Assembly: GCA_016212085.1 (NCBI GenBank)
Contig: JACRHL010000020.1
Location: forward strand, 1 to 64,000
Origin: Nitrospirota bacterium
GTDB lineage: Bacteria; Nitrospirota; JACRHL01
Direction of reading: 5' to 3'
DNA: 64,000 nt
The notes beneath the pieces are model-generated. The model saw only the letters and a list, made by a program, of their open reading frames with translations. It was not told the DNA's origin and made no database searches. The translations under genes were made by a program, and so were the position numbers. Of this stretch, positions 1 through 9,771 are shown one piece after another; position 1 is the first letter of the stretch; each line of letters begins with the position of its first letter.

Positions 1-51
1 CAATGGTACTGCGCGGGCCACTGCGTGGGAGAGTAGGTCACTGCCAGGATT
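1..51 (+). rRNA. rrf: 5S ribosomal RNA, 3' end (partial)
   Basis: The first 51 bases match the conserved 3' part of bacterial 5S rRNA: a GAGAGTAGG block followed by the terminal CTGCCAGG. The 5' part lies outside the window, so an rRNA operon presumably ends here. A strong intrinsic terminator follows directly, as expected for the last gene of an rrn operon. The exact 3' end is estimated by comparison with the E. coli 5S end. Confidence 0.85.
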
Positions 52-56
52 TATCC

Positions 57-91
57 AAAAAGCCCCCCGGCCCAAACCGGGGGGCTTTTTC
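57..91 (+). terminator. Rho-independent terminator of the rRNA operon
   Basis: A perfect stem AAAAAGCCCCCCGG / CCGGGGGGCTTTTT with a 6-nt loop runs into a T tract. The A tract before the stem and T tract after it make it potentially bidirectional. Confidence 0.93.
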
Positions 92-124
92 GTGCCCAAT
101 CGCACACCCGACCGCCGTCTTCCA

Positions 125-156
125 TTGACAGAAACGCCCCCGCTGGTTACCGTAAA
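125..156 (+). promoter_or_regulatory. possible promoter upstream of the methyltransferase gene
   Basis: A consensus -35 hexamer TTGACA lies at 125-130. The -10 is weak: TACCGT at 148-153 or the overlapping GTAAAC. The position directly after the rrn terminator fits a new transcription start. Only the -35 is convincing. Confidence 0.35.
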
Positions 157-191
157 CCCTTTGATGTCCGCCAAGTTTGGATGCCCCGGCA

Positions 192-983
192 ATGGTCGAC
201 CCCATTCCACACAGCGCGTCGCCCGGCGACGCCCATGCGCCGTCGGCCGACACCATGAGCGAGGCCGCCCTGCGGGAGGGCGTGGCCCGCTTCAAGTGGT
301 ACTCCCCCATCGATTTTGGCGGCGGGGTGATCGCCCGTGGCAACTTCAACGGCTCGGACCTCAACTCCATCAATTTCGGGCTGGGGCGCTGGGATTACAT
401 CCTGCGCCGCAACCTGCCGAGCCTGGTGGGCAAGCGGGTGCTGGACATCGGCTGCAACAGCGGCATCTTCTGCGTGGAAATGGCGCGCATGGGCGCGGTG
501 GACGTGGTGGGCGTGGACAGCTCGGCGGCATGGCCCGGCTGGGTCGCGCAGGCGGAGTTCGTCAAGGCGGCGCTGGAGTGGCGCTGCCAGACCCGCTACC
601 CGGTCCGCTTCGTGGACGCCGACATGGCCGCCATCCCCGACCTGGACCTGGGCCGGTTCGACGTGGTCATCGCCCTGTGCTGCATCTATTACCTCAAGGA
701 CGAGCCGCTCCAGCGGCTGGTGAACCATCTGGCCAGGAATACGGAAACGCTGGTCCTGCAAGGCAACACCAACCGCAACGACCAGTCACCCGAGGTGCTG
801 CGGCGGGCCACCCCGGGCTACCTGAACCGGGCGATGCGGCAGGCCGGTTTTTCCCATGTTTCCGTGGACCGGCCGTTGTTTTACGGCCGGCCGTGCGTGG
901 TCGCCTCGCACCGGCCGCCGCCCCGCCTGGCGCCCTTGCCGCGCCGCGACCGGCTGCGCCTTTGGCTGCGGCGCTGGATTTAA
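192..983 (+). CDS. SAM-dependent methyltransferase (class I)
   Basis: The product is a class I methyltransferase of about 260 residues. The SAM-binding motif I reads VLDIGCNSGIF, motif II ends in VVGVDSS, and a motif IV-like segment FDVVIALCCIYYL follows. This resembles the CmoB/DUF1698-like group that acts on small molecules or tRNA wobble positions, but the substrate cannot be read from sequence. The C-terminal tail is rich in Arg and Pro. The start is uncertain: TTG at 177, ATG at 192 and ATG at 255 (MSEAALREG) are all in frame and none has a clear Shine-Dalgarno. It lies 61 bp before the next gene. Confidence 0.8.
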   Translation: MVDPIPHSASPGDAHAPSADTMSEAALREGVARFKWYSPIDFGGGVIARGNFNGSDLNSINFGLGRWDYILRRNLPSLVGKRVLDIGCNSGIFCVEMARMGAVDVVGVDSSAAWPGWVAQAEFVKAALEWRCQTRYPVRFVDADMAAIPDLDLGRFDVVIALCCIYYLKDEPLQRLVNHLARNTETLVLQGNTNRNDQSPEVLRRATPGYLNRAMRQAGFSHVSVDRPLFYGRPCVVASHRPPPRLAPLPRRDRLRLWLRRWI

Positions 984-1044
984 GGCCGCGTGGCGGCGCG
1001 CCTGATGCGTGCCAATCTGGGTCGCATGACCGGTTAGGGAGACC

Positions 1045-2118
1045 GTGGCGGGGCTGATTCAACGCATGTGGCGCAACCGGCACACCTACCGGGCGGAGGA
1101 CGCCGCGGCCGACGCGGACACCGTGGCGGTGGCCGGCTGGCTGGGTGGTCTGATGGGCTCGGAGCCGTGGCGGGCGGTGGGCGTGTCGCAGAATTTCGCC
1201 AGTCGTTCGCTGGTGTTCGAGCGGCCCGATGGGGCGGGCGGTGATCTGCCGCCGCGCATCTTCGTCAAGCGTTTCGCGGAGGACGACCGGGGCCCGGACC
1301 GGCGCATGGCGCGGGAGCTCCACGCCCTGGCGGTGTGCGGCGCGCTGGCGGCGCCCCCGGTGGTGGCCACCCCGAGGGTGTTCGGCGGCGACGCGGAACT
1401 GGGGTGCGTGGCCCTGGCCCACGTGCACGGGCCGTCCCTGTTCAACGTCCTTTGGAACGGGCGCGGGCGGCGTGGCCCGGTGCCGCCGCTGGCGGCGGTG
1501 GGCGCCTGGCTGGCGGCGCTGCACGCCACGGCGCCGGCCGCCGGCGGGCCGGGCGCCGAAATCGCCGACGGCGCCGCCGCCCTGGCGGAGGACCGGCGGG
1601 TGGTGGCGCGCAAGCTGGCCTTTCTGGCGGAGCGCCGGCCACGGGATTTCGGGGCCGGGCGGGCGGCGCGCATCGAGCGGGAGTGGGAGCGCCTGGCCGC
1701 GCCGCTGGCGGCGCGGCCGGTGGTGCCCATCCACGGCGACTTCACCGCCGCCAACAGGATCGTGCGCGACGATGGCGGCGTGGCGGTCATCGACCTGGCC
1801 GCCTTCACCCACGGCCACCCCCTCAACGACGTGGCGCGGCTGTGCGCCGAGCTGCTGCTCATCGAGCGGGCCATGCCGGACCACCCCGGCCCCGCGTGCC
1901 GTGCCTTCCTGGAAGGCTACGCGGCGGCGGGCGGGGAGGAGTGGCTCGCGGAGGGGGGCCTGTCCACCGGTCTGCATGCCCACCTGGTCAAGCACCTGCT
2001 CATCAACTGCACCATGATGGTGGCGCACGTGGGCAGCCGCAACTTCCTCAACCCGCTGCACTGCATGCTGCTGTACCGGGCCTACCGAGGGATGCTGCGG
2101 GCGATCGTGCCGGGCTGA
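1045..2118 (+). CDS. aminoglycoside phosphotransferase/choline kinase-like family protein
   Basis: A 357-residue protein with the protein-kinase-like fold of the APH family. The catalytic loop HGDFTAANRIV and the downstream metal-binding VIDLAAF segment are present about 230-250 residues in. IFVKRF near residue 75 could supply the ATP-contacting lysine. The GTG start is supported by AGGGAGA 3 nt upstream. Members of this family phosphorylate small alcohols, sugars or lipopolysaccharide parts as well as antibiotics. Its partner here is the preceding methyltransferase, so a surface-glycan or metabolite role is more likely than drug resistance, but this is inference. Confidence 0.72.
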   Translation: MAGLIQRMWRNRHTYRAEDAAADADTVAVAGWLGGLMGSEPWRAVGVSQNFASRSLVFERPDGAGGDLPPRIFVKRFAEDDRGPDRRMARELHALAVCGALAAPPVVATPRVFGGDAELGCVALAHVHGPSLFNVLWNGRGRRGPVPPLAAVGAWLAALHATAPAAGGPGAEIADGAAALAEDRRVVARKLAFLAERRPRDFGAGRAARIEREWERLAAPLAARPVVPIHGDFTAANRIVRDDGGVAVIDLAAFTHGHPLNDVARLCAELLLIERAMPDHPGPACRAFLEGYAAAGGEEWLAEGGLSTGLHAHLVKHLLINCTMMVAHVGSRNFLNPLHCMLLYRAYRGMLRAIVPG

Positions 2119-2155
2119 CCCGCCCCCTTTTTTGCGGGACCGCCCCGGGCCGGGC

Positions 2156-2184
2156 TTGCCGCCACCGGCGCGATTCCTTATAAC
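2156..2184 (+). promoter_or_regulatory. sigma-70 type promoter for the UvrD-like helicase gene
   Basis: TTGCCG at 2156-2161 and TATAAC at 2179-2184 are separated by 17 nt. The ATG at 2191 lies only 6 nt after the -10 box, so transcription would begin at or next to the start codon. Confidence 0.6.
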
Positions 2185-2190
2185 GTGCGC

Positions 2191-4245
2191 ATGAAATCCT
2201 ACCGGCTGGTCCCCATGACCCACACCCCCCGCGCCGACGGCACCGCGGCGCTGCTGGCCGAGCTCAACGCCGAGCAGGCGGAGGCGGCGCGCACCACCCA
2301 GGGCCCGCTGCTGGTGATCGCCGGCGCCGGCACCGGCAAGACGCGCACCCTCATCTACCGTACCGCCGTGCTGGTGGACCAGGGCATCGCCCCGGAGCGC
2401 ATCCTGCTGCTCACCTTCACCCGCCGCGCCGCCGAGGAGATGCGCCAGCGGGCGGGCCTGCTGCTGGATACCCGCTGCGACCGGGTGTCGGGCGGTACCT
2501 TCCACGCCACCTGCGCCGGGCTGCTGCGCCGCTTTGGCGGCGCCGTCGGCCTGGACCCGGCCTTCACCATCATGGACCGGGCCGACGCCGAGGAGGTGGT
2601 GGGCTACGTGCGCGCCGAGCTGAACCTGGGCGACCGCTCGCGCCGCTTCCCCAAGAAGAAGGCGCTGCTGGACATCCTGAGCAAGGCCGTCAACCGCGAC
2701 GTGGCGGTGGCGGACACGGTGGCGGAGGAGTATCCCCACTTCCTGGAATACGTGGGTGACATCGAGCGCGTGGCGGGCGCCTACCGCGAGCAGAAGCGCC
2801 GCCGCCAACTGGTGGATTATGACGACCTGCTCACCCTCACCGTGCAGCTTCTGGAGCGGCACCCCCACGAGCGGGAGCGGGTGGGGGCCCTGTTCAGCCA
2901 CATCATGGTGGACGAGTATCAGGACACCAACCGCCTCCAGGCGCGGCTGGTGCGGCTGCTGGCCAACGGCCACGACAACGTGATGGCGGTGGGCGACGAC
3001 GCCCAGAGCATCTACCGCTTCCGGGGCGCGTGCTTCCGCAACATCATGGATTTTCCGCGGGAGTTCCCCGGCACGCGCCTCGTCAAGCTCACCCGCAACT
3101 ACCGCAGCACGCCCGAGGTGCTGCACCTGGCCAACCGGGTGATCGCCGGGGCCCGCGAGCGCTACGAGAAGGACCTGACCAGCACCTGCGGCCCCGGCGA
3201 CGTGCCGGCGCTGATCTGCGCCCCCACCGAGAACATGCAGTCGCGCTTCGTGTGCCAGCGCATCCTGGAGCTGCACGAGGCGGGGGTGCCGCTGCACGAG
3301 GTCGCCGTGCTGTTCCGCAGCGCCTACCACACCTTCGACCTGGAGGTGGAGCTGGCGCGCCACCACCTGCCCTTCACCAAGCGCGGCGGCCTCAAGTTCA
3401 TGGAGACCGCCCACGTGAAGGACGTGGTGGCCTACCTGCGGGTGCTGGGCAACCCCCACGACGCCATCAGCTGGGGCCGCGTGCTGCGCCTGCACGCGGG
3501 CATCGGCGAGGTGACCGCGCAGAAGATCTTTGGCCACCTGGAGGATCGGGCGGACCCGTGGGCCGCCTTGCTGGCCATGCCCGCGCCGTGGACCGAAAGG
3601 CTGCGCCCCCTGGGCGAGGTGCTCGCCCCCCTGGCGCGGAGCCAGAAGCCGCCGGCGGACATGGCGGCGGCGGTGATCGAATACTACACGCCACAGCTCA
3701 AGGCCCAGTTCGACGACTATCCCAAGCGCATCAAGGACCTGGACCAGGTGGTGGCCGTGGCGGAGCGCTACGCCGCCCTGGAGCCGTTCCTGACCGACCT
3801 GGCCCTGGAGCCGCCGGAGGCCAGCGTGGCGGGCACGGAGGCGGAAGGGCGGGACGACCATTTGATCCTGTCCACCATCCACTCCGCCAAGGGGCTGGAG
3901 TGGCAGGCGGTGTTCGTGATCTGGGCGGTGGACGGCCGCTTCCCGTCCGCCTACGCGGAGGGGTCGGACGAGGAGCTGGACGAGGAGCGGCGCCTCATGT
4001 ACGTGGCCCTCACCCGCGCCAAGCGGCACCTCACCATCACCTATCCCATCAACGTGTACGACCGGGCCACGGGGATGGTCCTGTCGAAGCCGTCGCGCTT
4101 TGTCGCCGGGCTGCCCGCCGAGGTGCTGGAGCCGTGGGCCCTGGCGGACGATGCCGGCCCCGCCCGCGCCGGCGGGACGGCCGGGCGGGCGGCGGGCGCC
4201 GACGACGAGTGGGGCGAGTACTTCAACCAGGACGGCGGCTGGTAG
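2191..4245 (+). CDS. ATP-dependent DNA helicase, UvrD/PcrA superfamily 1
   Basis: This SF1A helicase of 684 residues translocates 3'-5' on single-stranded DNA during repair or restart. Visible motifs in order are Walker A GAGTGKT (about residue 45), motif II VDEYQDTN, motif III GDDAQSIYRFRGA, motif IV LTRNYRST, and motif V/VI STIHSAKGLEW and ALTRAKRHL. The C-terminus is acidic and glycine-rich and ends in a short tail. It is close in length to UvrD/Rep. I chose ATG 2191 because the promoter -10 box ends at 2184; GTG 2185 and ATG 2215 are alternatives. A primase-helicase gene follows 107 bp later on the same strand, suggesting a DNA-metabolism module. Confidence 0.9.
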   Translation: MKSYRLVPMTHTPRADGTAALLAELNAEQAEAARTTQGPLLVIAGAGTGKTRTLIYRTAVLVDQGIAPERILLLTFTRRAAEEMRQRAGLLLDTRCDRVSGGTFHATCAGLLRRFGGAVGLDPAFTIMDRADAEEVVGYVRAELNLGDRSRRFPKKKALLDILSKAVNRDVAVADTVAEEYPHFLEYVGDIERVAGAYREQKRRRQLVDYDDLLTLTVQLLERHPHERERVGALFSHIMVDEYQDTNRLQARLVRLLANGHDNVMAVGDDAQSIYRFRGACFRNIMDFPREFPGTRLVKLTRNYRSTPEVLHLANRVIAGARERYEKDLTSTCGPGDVPALICAPTENMQSRFVCQRILELHEAGVPLHEVAVLFRSAYHTFDLEVELARHHLPFTKRGGLKFMETAHVKDVVAYLRVLGNPHDAISWGRVLRLHAGIGEVTAQKIFGHLEDRADPWAALLAMPAPWTERLRPLGEVLAPLARSQKPPADMAAAVIEYYTPQLKAQFDDYPKRIKDLDQVVAVAERYAALEPFLTDLALEPPEASVAGTEAEGRDDHLILSTIHSAKGLEWQAVFVIWAVDGRFPSAYAEGSDEELDEERRLMYVALTRAKRHLTITYPINVYDRATGMVLSKPSRFVAGLPAEVLEPWALADDAGPARAGGTAGRAAGADDEWGEYFNQDGGW

Positions 4246-4352
4246 GGGTGGCACCTCCGGCACCCCGCCCGCGCAACCGGGGCGCCCGCGCCGTCGGTTG
4301 GCGTCGCCCGGATTTGCCGCGCGCGGCGGCGCTCCATGTAGAATAGGCGGCC

Positions 4353-6683
4353 ATGTACGACATCAAGGACATCTTCGACGACCACGTCTATCCGAAGCTC
4401 GACCGTCGGGAACTGCTTTCCCCCCTGGAGCCGGAGGACCTGGGCCACGCCTTCCGGGTGAACTGCCCGGAGTGCGGCCGCCACACCGCCGTGATCTCCA
4501 AGGAGGGGCGCTACATCCGCTGCCGCGGGGAGGGCGGCTGCGGCTATGTGGAGGGCATCTGGTCCTACGTGCAGAAGAGCCGGGGCCTGTCGCACACGGA
4601 GACCTTTCTGTATCTGGCGGACCACGTGGACTACGTGGTCACCCACCCCGGCCCCTACGATTTTTCGCGCCTGTTCGCCGCCCAGCGCAAGTCGCTGCTG
4701 CTGGAGGACTTTTTGGCCTGGAGCGGCACCCAGCTGGAAACCGCCGCCGACGCGCTGGAGTACCTTACCAAGCGGCGCGGCTTCACCCTGGCCGCCATCC
4801 GCGAGGTGAAGCTGGGGTACTACCCGTCGCAAAAGGCGGCCCTCACCTATCTGACGGAGCGCGGCTACGGCCGCGACGCCATCGAGGAGGCGGGCCTCTT
4901 CACCAAGGGGCTGGGCGACACCCACCGCCTGGTGACCGGCTACCGCGACCGGGTGGGGCGCCTCACCGGCATCGCCTGCCGCTACGTGGGCGATCCGCCC
5001 GCCGGCACCCCCAAGTACCTGTACAGCTACGGCATCGACAAGAGCACCCCGTACAACCTGCACAAGGCGCGGGACTTCATGGAGCTCATCATCGTCGAGG
5101 GCATCTTCGACGTGCTGTCCATGCGCGTGCACGGCATCGACACGGTGATCGGCGTGGAGGGCGCGCGCCTCACCCGCGAGCAGGTGCGCCAGCTTGCCGG
5201 CTGCGGCATCCGCAAGGTGATCCTGGGCTTCGACCGCGACGACGCCGGCCGCAAGGCCACCGAGGCGGCGCTGGACATCCTGCTCGGCCAGACCGGCATC
5301 CGCTCCTACGTGCTGGAGCTGCCGGAGGGGTATACCCACCCGGACGAACTCATCGAGGACGAAGGGGTCGAGGCGTACTGGGAGCGCATCAAGGGCGCCG
5401 AGCAGGGGGCCGTGTGGAAGGCCCGGCGGCTGCTGTCGCGCTACAGCCTGGACACCGACATCGGCCGCGACGGCGCGTTCCGCGAGGGCATGGGCTTCGA
5501 GGAGACCATCCGCGACCCGGCGGACGGCCAGCACTTCCGCGAAACCCTGGCCGAGGCCCTGGAGATGCCCCTCGACCAGCTTCTGGTCACCCTGCGCACG
5601 GAGCGCGACGTGCAGCTGCGCCGCCACCTGGAGGCGGGCTACCGCGACCTGCTGGACGAGGCGGGGCGGCTGCTCCAGGCGGGGCGCTTCACGCGGCTGC
5701 GCGAGCACCTCCAGAACGGCCTGTACGCCCTGCGCAGCCGCGAGATGGTGCGCCGGGTGCGCTACTTCGACCGCAACGAGTTCCTGGAGCGGGTGAAGGC
5801 CGTGCCGGTGGACGAGGTGGACCTGGGCATCCCCGGCCTCACCCGTCTCGTCAACCTGCGCCGGGGCGACCTGGTGGTGGTGGGCGCCCGCGGCCGCCAC
5901 GGCAAGAGCACGTTCGCCTACAACCTGTTCCTGAACCTGGTGGAGCGCTACCCGGAGGCGCCGTCCCTGTTCTTCGGCTACGAGATCCCGGACCACATCG
6001 CCATGGCGCGGCTGGCCACCATCTGGGCGCGCAAGCACCGGGGCGCCCGCTACGCCTACCGGGACGACGTGATCGCCAACTACCGGGACGGGCGCTTCCC
6101 CAAGGAGGTGTTCGAGGCCTTCAACGGGCTGGGGCAGTACGGGCTGGAGAAGCGCTTCGGCTTCGTCTACCGGCCCGGCTCCACCGTCGACCAGGTGGTG
6201 AGCTACGCCCAGAAGGCCGCCGACGAGCGCGGCAAGGTGGGCGCCGTGCTGGTGGACTACCTGGAGCTGGTGCGCACCGCCACCCTGCGCGACGAGGAGT
6301 TCCGTGCCGCCGAGGTGATGAGCAAGCTGCGCCAGCTGGCCCAGGAGCTGTCCACCCCCGTGTTCGTGTTCACCCTGATGGCCCAGGCCCGGGGCGCGGC
6401 GCAGGAGATCTCCGCCATGGACACGGTGGCGGTGGGCCGCGAGCTGGCGCGCCGCCGGCCGACGCTGGAGGACTTCGTCCACCCGCGCCGCTTGCAGATG
6501 GAGTCGGCCACCGTGCTCGGCATCTACAACCACGAGCGCGAGAAGGACACCTTCCTGCGCGGCGTGGAGCCGCGCGACACGTCGCCCCTCGACGTGTTCG
6601 TGGTGGCCAACCGGGAGGGATCCGCCGGATCCCTCACCCTATCGTTCGACATGAAGAGTGGCTGGATCGGAGAGGAGAAATAG
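4353..6683 (+). CDS. TOPRIM primase fused to DnaB-like helicase (T7 gp4/Twinkle type)
   Basis: A 776-residue fusion. A zinc-ribbon primase domain comes first (C38-X2-C41, C57-X5-C63). A TOPRIM domain follows, with the acidic VEGIFD near residue 248 and FDRDDAGRKA near 292. The C-terminal RecA fold carries Walker A GARGRHGKST near 512 and a Walker B-like segment LVDYLELV near 633, the DnaB/KaiC pattern. Cellular bacteria normally encode DnaG and DnaB separately, so this resembles phage T7 gp4 or mitochondrial Twinkle. No integrase, structural phage gene or shift in base composition is visible nearby. A TAGAAT -10-like box at 4339-4344 lies 8 nt before the ATG. A small basic protein follows 6 nt after the stop. 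Confidence 0.85.
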   Translation: MYDIKDIFDDHVYPKLDRRELLSPLEPEDLGHAFRVNCPECGRHTAVISKEGRYIRCRGEGGCGYVEGIWSYVQKSRGLSHTETFLYLADHVDYVVTHPGPYDFSRLFAAQRKSLLLEDFLAWSGTQLETAADALEYLTKRRGFTLAAIREVKLGYYPSQKAALTYLTERGYGRDAIEEAGLFTKGLGDTHRLVTGYRDRVGRLTGIACRYVGDPPAGTPKYLYSYGIDKSTPYNLHKARDFMELIIVEGIFDVLSMRVHGIDTVIGVEGARLTREQVRQLAGCGIRKVILGFDRDDAGRKATEAALDILLGQTGIRSYVLELPEGYTHPDELIEDEGVEAYWERIKGAEQGAVWKARRLLSRYSLDTDIGRDGAFREGMGFEETIRDPADGQHFRETLAEALEMPLDQLLVTLRTERDVQLRRHLEAGYRDLLDEAGRLLQAGRFTRLREHLQNGLYALRSREMVRRVRYFDRNEFLERVKAVPVDEVDLGIPGLTRLVNLRRGDLVVVGARGRHGKSTFAYNLFLNLVERYPEAPSLFFGYEIPDHIAMARLATIWARKHRGARYAYRDDVIANYRDGRFPKEVFEAFNGLGQYGLEKRFGFVYRPGSTVDQVVSYAQKAADERGKVGAVLVDYLELVRTATLRDEEFRAAEVMSKLRQLAQELSTPVFVFTLMAQARGAAQEISAMDTVAVGRELARRRPTLEDFVHPRRLQMESATVLGIYNHEREKDTFLRGVEPRDTSPLDVFVVANREGSAGSLTLSFDMKSGWIGEEK

Positions 6684-6689
6684 GACCCG

Positions 6690-6968
6690 ATGGCTGAAAC
6701 CGTGGATGAGCTGACCGTTTCCTATTCGGAGGACGGCAGGGAGGTGGTGAAGGAGCTCGACAAGGAGGTCCTGACCAAGGGCGCCTGGGCGACGCTGATG
6801 TTCAAGTATCAGGACATGGACAAGGCCACGGGGGAATACGGCCCCACCAAGGTGACCATCCGCCGCTACAAGAAGATGGGCGGCAGCTACCGCCCCCAGA
6901 GCAAGTTCAACATCTCCGGCGAGAAACAGGCCAAGCAGATCGCCGACGTGCTGAACCGCTGGTTCTAG
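6690..6968 (+). CDS. conserved small protein, possibly PC4-like ssDNA-binding
   Basis: A 92-residue lysine-rich protein with no signal peptide or membrane segment. The central part, from GAWATLMFKYQ through KVTIRRYKK to KFNISGEKQAKQI, reads as a beta-sheet half followed by a C-terminal helix. That layout recalls the PC4/YdbC single-strand DNA-binding fold, but the match is by eye only. It begins 6 nt after the primase-helicase stop codon and is surely co-transcribed, which favours a nucleic-acid role. Its TAG stop forms part of a CTAG that borders a 162-bp inverted-repeat element. Confidence 0.65.
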   Translation: MAETVDELTVSYSEDGREVVKELDKEVLTKGAWATLMFKYQDMDKATGEYGPTKVTIRRYKKMGGSYRPQSKFNISGEKQAKQIADVLNRWF

Positions 6969-7130
6969 CAGGCTGTTGAAAACACCGCTTTTCGGCATGC
7001 CTGCGTCCGGCACAGGGATGTGCCGGCGGATTGCGAGCGCGTAAGCGCCTGGAATCCGGAGGAACCGGAACGCCGCGCGGTTCCGGTTCCGGGTTGAAAA
7101 AATCCAGGGAAGGACTGTTTCAACATCCTG
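6969..7130 (+). repeat. 162-bp palindromic MITE-like element, copy 1
   Basis: The ends CAGGCTGTTGAAA and TTTCAACATCCTG are inverted repeats with one mismatch, flanked on both sides by CTAG (6965-6968 and 7131-7134), which looks like a 4-bp target duplication. Inside are a perfect hairpin CCGGCACA-GGGA-TGTGCCGG and an 11-bp stem GGAACCGGAAC / GTTCCGGTTCC. The same element occurs inverted at 50307-50466. It lies between convergent genes, so its hairpins could also end transcription from both sides. No transposase gene is present. Confidence 0.85.
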
Positions 7131-7170
7131 CTAGCGCCGGGGGGGCCGCCGGGCCGCCCGGCGCGGCGGG

Positions 7171-8769
<1,599 letters not shown>

Positions 8770-8925
8770 CGGTTGGTTTCGTTGGATGGGGTGTTGAGCG
8801 CCTTGCGCGCCGCCCGCGCCGTGCGCGGCGGCGGCCCGTTAGGTCATAATTATACCCCAAGGCCCGGTGCCCGGGCGCGCATGGCGGGCCGGGCGGGCGA
8901 TTTTGTCGTGACCGAAGGCGGATGG

Positions 8926-9771
8926 ATGTCGAACCGGAATCCCCAGCATGTCGTTCTGTACCACGCTGACTGCATCGACGGCTTCGGCGCCGCCTGGGCC
9001 GCCTGGCGCCGCCTGGGCGCCGCCGCCGAGTACGTGGCCGTCACCCATGGCGACGCGCCGCCGGACGTGGCCGGCAAGCGGGTGACCATCGTCGATTTCT
9101 CCTACAGTCGCCCGGTGCTGCTGGAAATGGCCGCCAAGGCCGCCGCCCTGGAGGTGGTGGACCACCACAAGACCGCCCTGGAGAACCTGGCGGGGCTCGA
9201 CTTCTGCACCTTCGACATGGCCAAGAGCGGCGCGGTGCTGGCGTGGGAGCACTTCCATCCGGGCGAGCCGGTGCCGCCGCTGCTCATGCACGTGCAGGAC
9301 AAGGATCTGTGGCAGTGGAAGCTGCCCGGCAGCGCCGAGATCACCTGCGCCCTGCGCGCCTATCCGTTCGAGTTTTCCCGCTGGTCCATGTGGGCGGGGG
9401 ACTGGCCCAAGTGGGAGCGCGCCCTGCGCGCCGAGGGCGACGCCATCCTGCGCTACCAGGCCGAGGTGGTGAAGGGCATCGTGGCCAGCGCCGCCGAGAT
9501 CGTCCTGGCGGGCCACCGGGTGCTGTGCGCCAACACCCCCATCCTGCAATCGGAGGTGGCCGGGGCCCTGGCCCAGGGGCGGCCGTTCGGCGTGGCCTGG
9601 TACGAGGCGGGCGGGCGCCGCTACTACTCGCTGCGCTCCCGCGACGGCGGCATCGACGTGGCCGACCTGGCGCGCCACTTCGGCGGCGGCGGCCACGCCA
9701 AGGCGGCCGGCTTCTCGGTGGACGTGGCCGACACCGTGCCCGCGCCCACCCAGGGCCGACCGGGTTCCTAA
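8926..9771 (+). CDS. DHH/DHHA1 family phosphoesterase
   Basis: A 281-residue protein of the DHH superfamily, which includes oligoribonucleases and cyclic-dinucleotide hydrolases. The metal-binding motifs are visible: HADCIDG near the N-terminus, IVDFSYS, and the DHH signature VVDHHKTA. The C-terminal DHHA1 motif GGGGHAKAAGF closes the substrate site. The ATG at 8926 is preferred over ATG 8881 because GAAGG lies 7 nt upstream and the family begins with HxDxD close to the N-terminus. Its stop codon overlaps that of gltX on the opposite strand (CTAA). The substrate is not predictable. Confidence 0.88.
   Translation: MSNRNPQHVVLYHADCIDGFGAAWAAWRRLGAAAEYVAVTHGDAPPDVAGKRVTIVDFSYSRPVLLEMAAKAAALEVVDHHKTALENLAGLDFCTFDMAKSGAVLAWEHFHPGEPVPPLLMHVQDKDLWQWKLPGSAEITCALRAYPFEFSRWSMWAGDWPKWERALRAEGDAILRYQAEVVKGIVASAAEIVLAGHRVLCANTPILQSEVAGALAQGRPFGVAWYEAGGRRYYSLRSRDGGIDVADLARHFGGGGHAKAAGFSVDVADTVPAPTQGRPGS

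Noticed and set aside
1045-2118. Antibiotic resistance gene
   Set aside because: The kinase fold is shared by many metabolic enzymes, and the genetic context gives no sign of mobility or resistance.
694-4263. A 1189-codon open frame antisense to the methyltransferase, phosphotransferase and helicase genes
   Set aside because: The translation is His/Gln/Arg-rich with no motif, and the sense strand has clear enzymes. Long antisense frames are a by-product of high GC; the same holds for those at 4041-6533, 21794-24076, 43182-45395, 46265-48739 and 60398-63175.
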